From contig NC_132981.1 of assembly GCF_047496725.1 (NCBI RefSeq), positions 6,042,001 to 6,106,000 on the forward strand: a stretch of 64,000 nucleotides of DNA, in the 5' to 3' direction. Shown here piece after piece: positions 1 through 13,150 of this stretch. The stretch's first letter is position 1, and every line of letters begins with the position of its first letter. Below the pieces are notes generated by a model that worked only from the letters and a program-made list of their open reading frames with translations, was not told the origin of the DNA and did no database searches. The translations under genes were made by a program, and so were the position numbers. This stretch comes from Anoplolepis gracilipes (taxonomy: Eukaryota > Arthropoda > Insecta > Hymenoptera > Formicidae).

Positions 1-18
1 CTTCCGGTTGCGCTTTAG

Positions 19-582
19 AAGGCGGCAACGGCGGCGGCGGACCGTGATAAGCAACATTGTGATGTGGACGTTGCAGACTTAGCGCACCTCGACCCGGTGG
101 TAGCAGAGGGTGACCTCGAAGAGCTCCTGGCTTGTAGTGATTTCCTCCCGCATCCTTCTCCGCTATTGAATCTAGTGCCAATTGATCGGAATTGCTTAAC
201 TCGTTGTCCTGACGATTCAGCGCCGAATTCTCGCTCCGATTATCCTCCCCCGGAATTGCCTCTACGACCTCTACTTCTTCGGCTCGAGCCAGCTGCAAAA
301 AGAGTACGAGGAATCATACATTGTGCGAATAGATTCGATCTTTGCCTCCAAAAAGATCCTTTCAAAAAAAGTCTCGTAAATTTAACAAACGATCGAAAGA
401 GCGGATTAATTAAAATACGATCGTGCTACCGCGAATATAAGAATTTATTAGATTCCTTTGAAACCAGTCATGTATTTATAATACCGCCTTTTTCCTTCTA
501 TCTCCTCGCTTCCTTTCGTATCATTAATTATTTATATCACATTCGACGTATGTTTACGATCGATTCAATGAGGCTACATTAG
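19..582 (+). CDS. Candidate 3' terminal exon of an upstream gene (partial, unrecognised)
   Basis: A frame stays open from a possible acceptor (gcgctttag, ending at 18) to a stop at 580-582. Its first ~100 codons are GC-balanced and rich in Leu/Asp/Pro (for example GDLEELLACSDFLPHPSPLL); after about 300 the DNA turns AT-rich and the peptide loses protein-like character. Another frame ends in a Gly-rich tail with tandem stops at 45-50, so the true gene end may be there and the rest 3' UTR. No family recognised and no in-frame ATG near the start. Confidence 0.25.
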   Translation, partial: KAATAAADRDKQHCDVDVADLAHLDPVVAEGDLEELLACSDFLPHPSPLLNLVPIDRNCLTRCPDDSAPNSRSDYPPPELPLRPLLLRLEPAAKRVRGIIHCANRFDLCLQKDPFKKSLVNLTNDRKSGLIKIRSCYREYKNLLDSFETSHVFIIPPFSFYLLASFRIINYLYHIRRMFTIDSMRLH

Positions 583-699
583 CATACCCGGCATTCTATT
601 CACCAATCTTATTTTTAGTATTAATCACGCGCGCGTCAATGTATATTTACGAATGTTGCTTTAGATACACGCTAATTTTTATACACGCGTATATATATA

Positions 700-2227
700 T
701 ATATGTATCGAAAAGAATCAGAAGAAGAAAAAAAAAACGACCATACAACGGTATCCGCTTCTCACGCGCTCAATGGGAGGCCTAAGTGTGTCAAGCTCGA
801 CGGAATCGCGACGCGCGCTCGCCGAGAAATGCGACGCGGGCTCGATTATCGGATCGGACAAATGGAGCGATCGTCGAAAGAGTTATTTCCGGTGGCGGGA
901 CAGCCGAAGGTGATGCGGCGCGAGAGGACGAGAAGGAGAAAAAGCGACAAAGTTGTCCGTCGCTAGTTTGAACGAATGCGATCGGCGACGATGGGGAAGG
1001 GGAGTAAGAGAGGTCGGGGGAGGAGGAGAAGAGGGCCGAGAGCCCGCGACGGAATAGGAGCAACGAGTCGGTTGCGTATAGAACTTGTACGTTTTATAGT
1101 GGCCGATTGCGTCACGCGTGTGACCTTAGGGCATAACGGACCACCCGTGTCTTTAGCCGCGGGTCAATCGGCCAGTTCCGCGCGGAGCGTATACGTTCGG
1201 CGCAGTTCTCCTTCTCATCCCCCTGATTCTTGCCCCCCCCCCCCCCGCCTCGCCTTCCTTTGCTCTACCCCGTCCACTTATCCCATCTCATGGATTTTCA
1301 ATGCACGCGTCCTATAATTCGCGACAGACCGAAGGCCTACTGAGTCACTTGCGGCGAATCTCGACAGCGATGCCGAAGAAAAGCGTACAGCTGATGGTGG
1401 TCCATGAATGGTGGAATCACGCCACCACGTTATGTTACGTCAAATGCATTCCGATAATAATCTTTGGTCTTGGTGAACATTATTCGTGTTTGATTCCGAC
1501 GACATTCTTTTCTATTTTATAGATCGAAAACATAAGCAAATATAAATAATTATATTACGCAAACATTTTTTTTTATACAGTTATCAAGGAGACACAATTT
1601 TTTTCTAAGGTATGTCCGCAATAACTTTTCAAGGTCCGTCTCGAAACAGATAGCTAGATTTCGATAAAACCGTTATCCCGCATAATTCACGAAGAGATAT
1701 CGACGACCCAACAGACGGGGAACACAGAAGACTGAAAGCGCGGACGCGGTAACGACGCGCGCGCGTTTCATTCATATCCCGTTCTATCTCAGCATCGTTC
1801 TCTTATAAGGCTAACGATAATCGTCGACCGAGAGTTGAGACTGGGAAATAAAGAAGACGCGCGCGCGCGAGCCGATGAGCGCACATGTGCATCGAAAATT
1901 GTGTCGGGCCACAGGAATGCAGGAATGAAAAGGGTACACCGACCGCGTGCGCGCGTGCAAAGAAACCGGTCGTTCCGCGCGCGGGATTTTTATGCACCAC
2001 CTTGTAAGAGAGCGGACCCGATGAAACGTTACTCGGGTCTCCTCGCGGTAGACAGCAGCATCAGCTTCGCGCACCATTTTGAGACATCGGGACAACCGAG
2101 TCGAACCGGGCGAGTTCTGCCCTTAGCTCTGGGTCAGAGCACTGGGTAACGGCATTGCCCGGCCACGTGCTCTTGTGTACCCGTCGCGATATATCTGGGT
2201 TATAATGTAATAATTACCTACGCGCAA

Positions 2228-2268
<41 letters not shown>

Positions 2269-2600
2269 CTATTCCCCCATGCCGCGTCCCCAGGTGGTCT
2301 CGCTCGAGATGAAACAGAGCCAATGGCAATATGTATGGCGACGTATGTGTCTGCGTGAATCTCGTTCGCCGTCTTTCTTTCATCTCCCCGGAATGCGTTC
2401 GATCGACGACGATGTTACGCACAATCGATCGAACGTCTTTACGATGATGGATCGAATTCGAGACCGGTGTCTTAACTCTCTCCACTTTAACGTGCATTTT
2501 CTTGGAAAAAGCTTTCGTAAGGAAAGTAAAAAATGTATTTTTGCTTACCCCCTTCAATAGGAGACAGGCTAGGATGTAAATGCGTAACTGCATACCGCGT
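700..2600. other. CpG-rich block without a defensible gene
   Basis: This stretch is markedly richer in CG dinucleotides than its surroundings, with many gcgcg runs, a C homopolymer of about 15 near 1234-1248 and an E-box (cacgtg) near 2164. Several overlapping frames are open on both strands, as expected in GC-rich DNA, and none shows a domain or a coherent exon with splice sites. The ATG-started frame 2279-2560 (+) is the most protein-like but is matched by an open frame on the other strand. A promoter or 5' region of a neighbouring gene is the likeliest reading. Confidence 0.4.
2227..2263. repeat. (GA)n microsatellite
   Basis: About 37 bases of nearly pure GA dinucleotide with one AAA interruption. 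Confidence 0.9.
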
Positions 2601-5600
2601 TGGCGTCCACGGTGGACACTATACTCGTATCACTGAAAAGAGAAAATATCATACATTGTTGAATGAGTATTGAATATTTTAATATACATTATATAGTATA
2701 CAATGAATATAATATAACTCAATAAAAGAATTTTTTTTTTAATCCAGAAAATAGATTAATCATTTTTTATGCACTTTTCTAATACTATACAAACTTTGCA
2801 TATTTCAAAGTTAATAAAATTTTAATGTTAATAAAATTTTAGCGTATTAATATAATCTGCAGCATATGTGATATATTGAAAAAGTTTTATTTCATTCAAA
2901 GTTAAATGTATTTATATAAAACTCTTTTCAAAAGATATTTGTGAAGATTACTAGAAATGTGAGGGTAAAAAGAAATCTGATGACAAAATTAAATTTAAAA
3001 TGCAACACGTCAATATAATGAATATTAAAATTAAGAAATTTATTTTGCAAAAATTCATGTAGAAATTTTTTAGATTATTAAATATGTGTTGTGAGAGAAA
3101 TTTGTTAAAATTTGATATAAAATTGAATATAATATAACAGTTGTAAAGCAGCTAAATTAATTGTAATTTTTTTTGCAGTACAATGGATTGAATATATTTG
3201 ATCACAAAAATTGTATTACTATTCATTTGTACAATAAATTATATATGAAGAATTCTAACAAAAAAGTTTTTAATAACAGTTCTTAATAAATAAAAGTTTT
3301 AATTAATTTTAATTCTTAATGAAATCTAAACTGAATAAAACTTTTCTAGCATCTATCGCAATTATAGCATGGTTACATTAAAATTTGTCCAAGTTTATCG
3401 TAGCTATATTGTAAATTATGTTAGAACGGCCAATATTGGGTCTAAGAAAAAATTACGAATGAAATGATTGTTCTTTTTCCTTTTGTTGAATTGTATAATT
3501 TAACTGTAATTAATGTTGTGCATTAAATAGAAGTTCGCGTTCCGAATAGATTGATGAAAAAGAAGCGTTGCATGATTTCTGAAATGGATATCCGTACAAA
3601 AACTAACAATTAGTTTAAAACTAATATGTAATAACCGCAGAATAATTTACCTGTATAATTCCAATTGTATTTCAAATGTTCCTTTAAGCCGAGAGATCGT
3701 CTCTCACAGCGAATCGCACTAAACGATCTTGAGCGATCTCCTTCTCGTCGGTGTAACCTTCGATTGCTCGATGCAATCTGTAATTAGAATTTTTTAACTA
3801 ACGTAAAGAGATCCATAATTAAGAAGGCCTTTGGAAAATATCGATTTTGTTATATCATTTGCTTGCTAATATCTTGAAATACAAGATATTTTTTGCAGTC
3901 AGCAAACTAATTAAATAAGCAGGATATTTAAATGAAAAATATTTCGATAATTGAATTGATACACAAAGTTAAAGTACATTGGCCACTGGATTCTACTGTC
4001 CAAAGCTTGTGATCGGAGCGAGCTTTACAATCGCAAAAAAAGACGCCACGGTTACTGTTAACCGCTGCTCACATTTCCGCTACCCGGGGGCGATACGTCT
4101 GCGGGACAGCCTGTTGTCGCGTTTCGCTCGTATTTGATCGCCAATTATCAGGCGACGTGTTCGCTTCGCGCAACCACTAGGCCATCTGTCCCAAATTCCT
4201 GCCGAATGTCCTGGTTTTTGCCTCCGTTATCTTGTCGGAACCGCAGTCCCTGTCTATCGCCGCGAGTCAATTTCGCAAGATTCGCAGAAACACGCGTAGA
4301 AACCTCATTCAGTGCGCTGCTGTTTTCACGCGAGCTGCTAAATAAATTATCCAACACCAGATACTTAATAGCTTGCACCTTTCAGCTCGAAACGACATGA
4401 AATAACGGGCTACCGGAATATAATTTTGTCACACGTATCTTCAACAACGGCAGTGAAAAGATAGGCGACTAGAGTATGTCATCTGACCTGTCGTACATAC
4501 CGCTACTCTGCATACACATACGGCAAATCAGATTCTTGATGCAACTTTCTTTTCTTTAACCAAAGTACCTACCTAATCACAGAAGAGGAGGAAGTGTGTA
4601 AACGAAAAAAAAGAAACGTGCATTAATACACATAATGACGCTCGTTGAGGCTTTTATTGCAGAAAGTAAATTAGAGAGAAGGCAATCGGTCGTAAACGGT
4701 GGGTGAGTAAATTTATGTCGTGAGCGTAGATACTAATTTGTCTAATTGTCGCTCTCGGATTTTAATGCCCGAGGAACACACTGCGAGAATACCTCCGTTC
4801 CTAGACATTCCTCTTTGCAGCATAACATATGTATAATACATATGCATGCGCGCATATGCGTGTGACACGGACTCTCAAATTATTTATCTTTTCTAATTTT
4901 CGGCGTAATTTTCGTCTAATTCTCGATCATTGAAGTTTCAAATTAAAAATCTATCTGTGAGGAAGAGAATCAAAATTGTTGGTATGTAACTGGAGAACGA
5001 CGGGACTGCTTTCGCGCACGCACGAAAGAGAAAAGCCAGAGAGACGATACGTGGGATACCTGTGCGCGTTAATGTGTGCATTCCCGATGTCCGAGTGGCA
5101 TGTTTGACGCTCTATGAATGTAGGCAAGTAGGCTCCTGCGCGCGGTTGATCAACATGGAACCGAAGTCAGAAGGACCAACCGGTTAATCGGGCGCGGTTG
5201 CCGCGACGGCTGTTCGTCCAATTCGCGAATATATACCCTACTGCTTTTGTACATTCACGATAGATTGTAGCACATTTAAAACTTGACCTACAAACGACAC
5301 ACTTGGCTCATTCATGTCCGATCGTTTCCGCGTCGTCTTGATATTTTTATGCGCACAGCTTAATTGTAATTTTTAATTTTTATTTAATTCTTATCTTTAT
5401 TTATATGTTTATAATCTTTTATAATGCGCTGACAAATAAGTTGTTATTCTTGCATAAATAGCTGTTACATTTCCATATTTTTCTCTATAAAAGAAAATCT
5501 TATTCCTGAATATGCATAAAGAAATAAATTTTTAAAAGCCTGAGAGAAAAGTTTTGACTTTCAGAAATCAAACTATTTTTTTTATAAATTTGATTTCGAA

Positions 5601-7838
5601 GAAATTGTATGTTTTTTCATTATTTTTACTTGATCAATTTTTGTATAAGAACTCATCATGTTTTTGAAGCTACAATTGTTAAAATGAGGGATTCAAGAAA
5701 ATTGTTTTGACATTTTCTACAATTTTATAGTTATTTTTTTTCAAAATTATTTTCTATCAAATTGTTTAAAACAATTTATAGTTAATTTTTATAGAGAAAT
5801 AATTATTAATTATTAAAAGAAATCGATTAAACATGAATAAGACTCGAATTAAAGTACTGCAAAACATTCTGTATTACAGTTGCTTTGATCAATCTAATCT
5901 AATTGATTTTTTCAAAGAGTCTTTGAAAAACCGTTTCTCTGTTAAAAAAGAAGAGCTTATAGAGATATTCATATCACTGTAGCCAATCGCAAAATTTCTC
6001 CTTTAATCAGACATATTTAGCATAATAATCAATTAACAAAGTATCAACAATGTTGCAAATTTCAATCGTTATAACATATTCGCGAGCATTCTCGCAAAAT
6101 TGTATATTAGCTGTTATTCTGCTTTTACAATTTGTGTCACGATAAACCGCGACACCTGTCCTTCCTCTTACAAGTTGTCCGTGTACTCGAATAAAAATCA
6201 CCATGGTCTCGACTGTTTACACGTCTCTCGTTCCGCGTTAACCATGTATCAGGTATGCCGAAGATGTGGCGTGGTGCCAAATACATATAACGGTTCCGTC
6301 AGTGTGGTGATTCCGAAGTCGGGCGTTCGCATAATGAGCGCCTAATAGCGACCCATATAGAAAGAATGTAGCCTCTCCGTGTGTTTCCTCCGTCCCCACC
6401 TTCCTCTCGTTATCTCCTCTCCCACATAACGGACGTCGCGTTATAAACAACATGTGTATTGCTAATAATATTCGGAAGTTAATACGGAAGTACACATGTC
6501 CATAAATTTACATTAGATATCCGTTTCTTGCTTTAATAGACTTAGAAGCACTTGCCATCGTCTAATATACTTGTTCCACTTTTCCTCTTTTTTTTCAAGA
6601 TTTTATCTCAGCCGGTTAATTTGCTTGAATCTCGGCAACGCTATGCACAGTTTCTCGGGAGTAAGGACCACACATTCGCAACGTAACTTAATCATCCGTT
6701 GAAGATAGCCGGTAATCTCGTCGATAAATTGAAATTGAACGAATCGTGCGCGGTATCCAAGTCGCAATTATTACGCGTCTATCAAGTACCGATTGATAAG
6801 CAGATGAGCGCGTGCCGTCTGCATTGCTCGTCTTGCTAGTCCGCGATGCGGTAATTGCACGGTAATCGAGCGTAACGAATAGAGTCGATCGCTTCTACAT
6901 TTGCAATACAAAGAGGCCGCTATCTATTTAGAATTGATTTTTAATGGAGATACTAATTTATATATAGAATTTTAACTCATAAATATATCTACACGCAATT
7001 TATGAATTTGATATTTTAAATAAATCTCAGAGCTTTCAAACAACTACACTTACAAATTGTGTGTATGCATGCGAAACGTATTCGCATTTTTAAAATAAAA
7101 ATATTCATTAGAAAGATGTATGTATTTCATTGCTTTCTTATAAAATTGTGCACAAAATCGTAGAAAGATTCACGATCTACTTTCTTAAATATATGTTCGA
7201 CCTCGTTGGCTCACGCTTAGGAAGGCGCTTTTTGATTAACGATGCAACGATTGTTTCTTCGCTCATTGTTTTTGTTTTTTTTTTAATGACAATACATTAT
7301 ATAAATTAAATTATAATTAAAATATTTATTTATATTTACACAATTATTACGATGAGTAAAAATCACAATAATAATTTCAGAAGTGTTTCAGACGATACAG
7401 TAAAACAAGTCCGCGCTGGACGTACGTATGGTTGGATAGAACGGAAACGTTCATCACGTGGCCGGCTATATTTTCTGCGGCTCGACGTATAATTTCTCTC
7501 ACGAGCTCACACTCCGACCATGCTTTATTAACACATTAGCGGAACGCGAACGGTGACGTGCGATTTACTTCTAATAACTTAATCGGTGACATAACGTTAA
7601 TTGAATTACTACGTCCAACACATACGACATTAACCACCGGACTCAAGACAAGAAGCACGTTTAATAGCCGCGAATTACTTATAACGATGCATGCTCGCTA
7701 CGTAGAGTATTCCGGGATTAAATTACTGCTATATCGCGTGCATTACAGTCAGCTGTCCACGCGTAGCGAAACGAACACGTGCTCGGAATGACGCGTGGCT
7801 AATACTTTAGCCACTGGTTCTTTTCGTCGCGAAGGACG

Positions 7839-7840
<2 letters not shown>
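2600..7840. other. Intergenic, alternating AT-rich and GC-balanced blocks
   Basis: AT-rich stretches (2640-3680, 5340-6000, 6900-7400) alternate with GC-balanced ones (3690-5300, 6100-6900, 7400-7840). Short frames such as 4134-4400 (+) and 6100-6345 (+) carry no recognisable domain and no convincing splice context. Nothing here is annotatable as a gene; the balanced blocks could be regulatory. Confidence 0.5.
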
Positions 7841-7899
<59 letters not shown>

Positions 7900-7920
7900 T
7901 TCTCTCTCTCTCTCTCTCTC
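7841..7920. repeat. (CT)n microsatellite
   Basis: About 80 bases of CT dinucleotide with short T-rich interruptions near 7893-7901. It generates spurious Ser-Leu and Arg-Glu open frames on the two strands. Confidence 0.93.
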
Positions 7921-8039
7921 CCTATTAATATATCGGATATTAATTTATCGATAATAATTATTTCTCTTACTTGTCTTGAGCAGTTCAATAATGAATTGTA
8001 ATTAATTTTACATATACAGCAAGGTGGAATTGGAACAGT

Positions 8040-8640
8040 TTCCAAGTTGACGCAATGATACCTTATTTTCTCGAGTCGATACCCAAGTGAATCCGGACGC
8101 GAGTGGTTGTCAAGTATGCTCGCTCTTCCTTCGAGAGGGTGTCAGATGAACGAAACGTTACCACACCGATTGATCAGGATCGAACGTTAAAAGTCCTCGG
8201 TGCACAATCCCGGCCGATTCCGCGATTTGCGGACGCTGCTGTTGGCGAGGCGCCGAATTTCGCATTCGCTCGGGTGAGATTTATAAGAGCCCTCGGAAGC
8301 TTCGTGCGTGCGACTGATCACCTCTCTTCGTGGTGATACGACGCGATACTCCGCGATGCCCGCGACAGCTAGAGAAAGAGACGCGAGCGGGGCGGCGTGT
8401 GCAGCCGGTCGCCGGTCTCGGAGGTGCACGCGGGAACCCGAAGAGCCTCGGAATAGGGTACACCTGTCCGATATACGGAGTATACTACAAACGTAGCGGC
8501 CCGCCCCCTGACCCAGACAGCCGGTACAGTTATATAGGTCCCTCGTGTGGCGGAGTGAAGGATATCTCTCTCCACACGCTACATTCGCTGTGAGTCTGCG
8601 ACTCGATGAACGACGCCTCGTTTTCGTCTTGTATTCGTGT
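8040..8640 (+). promoter_or_regulatory. Promoter-like GC-rich block with TATA box
   Basis: A CpG-rich island stands out between AT-rich flanks and between a CT tract (7841-7920) and a GA tract (8655-8712). It contains tatata at 8531-8536 and a consensus donor-like gtgagt at 8590-8595, so a short non-coding first exon could begin near 8560. Frames are open on both strands without recognisable protein. Which downstream gene it would serve cannot be told from sequence. Confidence 0.35.
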
Positions 8641-8648
8641 TTGTGAGA

Positions 8649-8654
<6 letters not shown>

Positions 8655-8712
<58 letters not shown>
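8655..8712. repeat. (GA)n microsatellite
   Basis: About 58 bases of almost uninterrupted AG dinucleotide, followed by a degenerate purine tail to about 8730. Confidence 0.93.
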
Positions 8713-8719
<7 letters not shown>

Positions 8720-8829
8720 CAGAGAGAGGGAAGAATCTCTGTGTGCACTTACATCTCACCGGGATGTCAATGATACCCTATTGTACACCGCCGAGAGCAG
8801 AAACAATGTGGGATGTTCGATTTAGTGAT

Positions 8830-11188
8830 AGATTGACGACGAAGATCGAGTCCGATGTATCTCTCGATGAGACTCAGAGGATTTCGATTAGAAATCTTGG
8901 CAACCTTTGACAACACACCCGCATGTCTCTTTAATTCTTTACTATATGTATGCTAGAAAAGCGCTCGTAAAGGAGATTAGATTAATACGGAATACCGTCG
9001 CGCTCTTTCTGCAATAGTCCGCATTTGCACATCTTGTGTTGAATTATGTGCGAATGATAAAATATTAATATGTTGCCGCTATACTTAAATTGATGATACT
9101 AAATATGCGATATATTACACGTCACGTACACACGTATACATGAATCAATATTTAAAATCTATACACTTGCCACAGCTCATCTTTGCCCTCTACTTGTCAT
9201 TTATCACAGTGACTTTCGCATTCTCATAAGAACGGACTACTCGTTAAATAATCAATAACGTTTAAAGTTTTGCATTTCACTCGCTATTTAAACATGTCAG
9301 ATACAGTATATTTATTAATTAACGATCTGTGAGATAGCTATATATAATGTCCCTAATCTGCCGCATTACTATTTAACGATGGATGCTGGATATTAAAATA
9401 AGAAAAATATATGTTTGAGAAAATATGCTATTTTCAGTAGTTTATATTGGATTTAATAGTTTTATTGCACAGGTAAATGATTATTTTTAATATAATATAT
9501 AGACATAACATTACATAATATAGACTATTATATAGTGTATAATATAAATAATATATTAAAGAAAATATAGTATGTAAATATAATAGTATATACATCTTTT
9601 TATTTTAATGTTATTTAATTAAAAAGCAAAAGAAATTTTATTTTTTTTAAAGGTTGCAAATAAAGTTTTTTAAGTAATAATTTATTTATTATCAAATAAT
9701 TTATTAAGACATCTTTCTCGATGTTAATGAATTTATTTAATTAGAAAAAAGAGACAGATTTTGTCGATTATTAAATTATATTTAATTGAAAATAAACGAA
9801 AAAATCTATTGACAGAATTAATTAAAATACGTCTTTAGTGTCTTTAATTACTGATTATATCAGAAGTTAGCGATCTCTGACGTTGCAGAAAGCAGCAATG
9901 TACAACAAATGCTGATAATTTATCGATCAACGGTTACATCAGAAATACATTTACCAATTAAATGTATAATAATTTTTATTTCAAAAATATTTGTTACATA
10001 TGTATATACTACAGGTGTATACATTTGAATGTATATACATCAAATTATTGGTAAAATGTTACTTAAAGATATATGACTGTCGATAAATTATCATGTCTAT
10101 CGAGTAAGCTAAAAGATAACGTGAATCAACCGATTGCCCATAATATAATGCGTAAGAGTCTCAGAGAGTTTTAGACATTTGAAAACATAAAAATAAAAAA
10201 AAGAAACATATAATATATTATATTAATTACTAAGAACAACAATATATATAAATATTGCATTATATATACCAATATGTGTAAAATAATATTAAAAAATATT
10301 ATGGGCCATAATAACTTTTAACAACATCGTTTTCCTTTAACAAAGTTTATGGAAATGTATCAATTTTCAAAATTTTGTAATATAGCTGATAGAATGCATT
10401 TTCTTGATCTTTTATATAAATAATTTTTCGCGTAAAAACACACACTTTGATAATTCTTACATCTATTATAATTGAATTTCTAATATTTTTAATAATAAAA
10501 TAATTGTAAAAAATTTTTAGTTAAAACAAAATAATTTTTTTTATGGCAGCAAAGTTTTTTCTTCAAAAGACTAACAAAGATTCTTTTTTTTATTCTGTTA
10601 CTTTATTTAATGTTATATATTACAAATGTTTAATAACAATAAAAGTACATGATAATTTTTATTTTATTAATATAATCTCTGCAACATGGATGACACAAAA
10701 AATTAGATATCTCGAAAGAAAATAATGCATTTCTGGAAATTTTGTCAAAAAAAAATACTTATTTTTTCTTAAACAAGAAATACAATTGTATCTGTTTGTA
10801 TATATATATCTAGGGACATTACGTATATATATATTTTATTTACTACATATATAGGTACAATTTAATAAAAAAAGTTCTTCCTCGCTAAACTATTATTGGA
10901 GACATTAAAATTTCTTAAAGTATTTTATAGCTTTGTACAGCAATTCTTGATAAGCCTTTTATATATCACGCTATAGTAGCTTAATATGACATTTATGTAA
11001 GTGTTCAACCTTATATTCGACATTTATAATTCGTTTGTGGACGAAATATCCGCTGCTATCAAAGATCAAGCATAAATAAAAAATTCGTGTCTGCTACAAT
11101 AGGATTATACTCTCAGTAATCTTAGTATTGCTTGACTGGAAACGTCTTTCGAATCGGAAACTTGTAGCAAAAAGCATTCTGATAAAAC
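8830..11188. other. AT-rich intergenic DNA
   Basis: Very AT-rich, with many short palindromic ATA/TAT runs. The only notable frame (10543-10725, +) is composed of Lys/Ile/Phe/Tyr codons typical of random AT-rich sequence. No gene seen. Confidence 0.6.
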
Positions 11189-12298
11189 ATGAAAACTGTA
11201 AAAATATTATTTGTTGTTTTTGGTGTATCGCTTCTACTAGTAAGTAATTTAAATTTATTAATAATCTGTTAACAAACAAAATTATATTTGTTTTTCTATA
11301 AAATTTCTTACATTTTCCAAAAGTATTGTTAGAAACGTTTTAGGTAATATTAAAAACTGCATTTTTTAAATACAAATTCAAAGTTGGTATATATATTTCC
11401 ATGTATTTATACATGTATTATAGTTTAATTACAGTATACTAATAAAGATTGTCTTGATAAATAATTCCGATATTTAAATCTTAAAAAGTATTGAACATAA
11501 TATAAACAAAGTTTCTTAAGTTAATTAGGGCATATTTATAAAATTTATTCAATTTTATATGTTCGAGCACGAGCGGATATCAAACGAGAATGTCGGCAGC
11601 AAACGAATGTTTCTTGGGGTAATTAGATTGCTCGCATATAATTGAAAAGACTGAATTTGCTTTTCTTAATTGGATTATTTGATTCAGCATCCTTAAAACG
11701 ATTAAAGGCCGGTAACGTTGAGGAAAATGATATAAAATTAAAATGTTATTTGAGATGCTTTATGATAAAGAGTGGTATTCTTAATGAAAATAACAATGTA
11801 GATATCGAAAAAGCTCTGCGTCATCTTCCGCGTAGCATGCAAGAATCGTCGAGAAAAATTCTTAATCGATGTAAATCGATTCGTAAGTCGTTTTTTTTAT
11901 TACCTTACTGTACAGCTAAATTAATTTTTTCATAATTAATATAAGTTATAGAAGGTACGCGTATATACGCAAATTGTACGTTTTCTCTCCAAAAAAATTG
12001 TACAATGGAATACACAATAAGTTGGAAAAAGTGAAATTGATTGTTAGCAAAACCTAATTAGAAAATTAATTTTTAGCAGGGGAAAATGCTTGCGATAAAG
12101 CTTTTCAAATAGCCAAATGTTATGTTAAAGCACAACCAGATGTAAGTATTGTAAAATATAGAAGTTATATATAACTAAAATAAATTAAACTTACAATGAA
12201 ACTTATAATTAAAATAATTATTATATATAATTATTATTAAAATTCATATAACCTGTGCGTTTTATTTGCAGATTTTAAAAAATGTATCATTTGTTTAA
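11189..12298 (+). CDS. Odorant-binding protein (classic six-cysteine, PBP/GOBP family)
   Basis: Secreted carrier of small hydrophobic ligands, normally in sensillar lymph. Exons: 11189-11239 (signal peptide candidate, MKTVKILFVVF start), 11568-11618, 11688-11882, 12077-12141 and 12272-12298 (stop). From exon 2 onward the phases join cleanly (1, 1, 0). The mature part begins RADIKREC and carries the diagnostic pattern: C1 in KREC, C2-x3-C3 in CYLRC, C4 in NRC, C5-x8-C6 in CDKAFQIAKC, ending ILKNVSFV. The spacing and roughly 115-residue mature length fit classic OBPs. The weak point is exon 1: the gtaagt donor at 11240 leaves phase 0 whereas exon 2 needs phase 1, so an alternative donor (gtgtat inside exon 1, or gttaac further on) or another first exon is used. 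Which insect OBP it is orthologous to is not resolved. Confidence 0.85.
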
Positions 12299-12457
12299 AG
12301 ATAATAATAGCTTTGCGTTTAAACATATAAGACTCTGCATCAAGAGAACATAAATAGAAGTAGTAATACGAAGTAACTCTATTCATATACTATATATTAT
12401 TTAAAATATATGAAATATGATTTTCCTGTAGCTTACAAATATATTGTATAACTATTT

Positions 12458-12488
<31 letters not shown>

Positions 12489-13150
12489 TATAAATGACTT
12501 ATATATTTATGTATTTATATACGTATATATTGCTTTTGAAGAATTAAGAAAATTGTAATACACTCTTATTGAATTTCTACAACACATGGGAAGGCTGTCA
12601 TTGCAAAAAATGCGTATTTTAACAACTCAGAGTCGTTCAAGGGCTCAGTAGGAAATAATTTTATGTGATTTTAAAACATAAATTTTATATCAAATGTACT
12701 TTGAAGCATGTCAAAAAATTTTAACACACTTATTTTGCATAATTGCCTTAAACTATAATTCCGATTAAATGTCATATGTTCATATTCACATATAAGTATA
12801 CTTTTATGCATCGATAAAGAGACAATTCTCTTTCTAAATTAAAAATTTTTTTAATTGTAGTTTATTAAATAATATAGAACTTAAAAAATATATATATATA
12901 TTTTATATATAAAAAATATATATATATTATAGTTTGTAAAATGCGTTTCATATGTGTGTTTGAAATATCTTGAAAAAAGATGCCGATAGAAATAGATGAA
13001 TGACCATGGTAACGCATAATATTTATTTATAATTTACGTTAAATTTTTTTGTACTCAATATTACACACTTTGCCGAAATTTCAAAATTTCTTCGGGATAA
13101 AAGATTGATCGATTAAAGCGTACGCTTCTCATAACGTCAAAAAGATCATC
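12299..13150. other. AT-rich spacer between OBP and metallothionein-like gene
   Basis: Extremely AT-rich, with ATATAT runs near 12472-12492 and 12886-12930. No gene seen. The last ~100 bases before 13151 are less AT-rich and would be the 5' leader of the downstream gene. Confidence 0.55.

Noticed and set aside
2123..2593. 156-codon minus-strand frame
   Set aside because: It runs through the GA microsatellite (Ser-Leu repeat) and a CpG-rich block that is open on both strands; no domain.
7749..8045. Open frames of Arg-Glu or Ser-Leu repeats over CT/GA tracts (also 8187-8759, 8530-8748, 8637-8825, 23951-24336)
   Set aside because: They are created by dinucleotide microsatellites, occur on both strands and have no other coding support.
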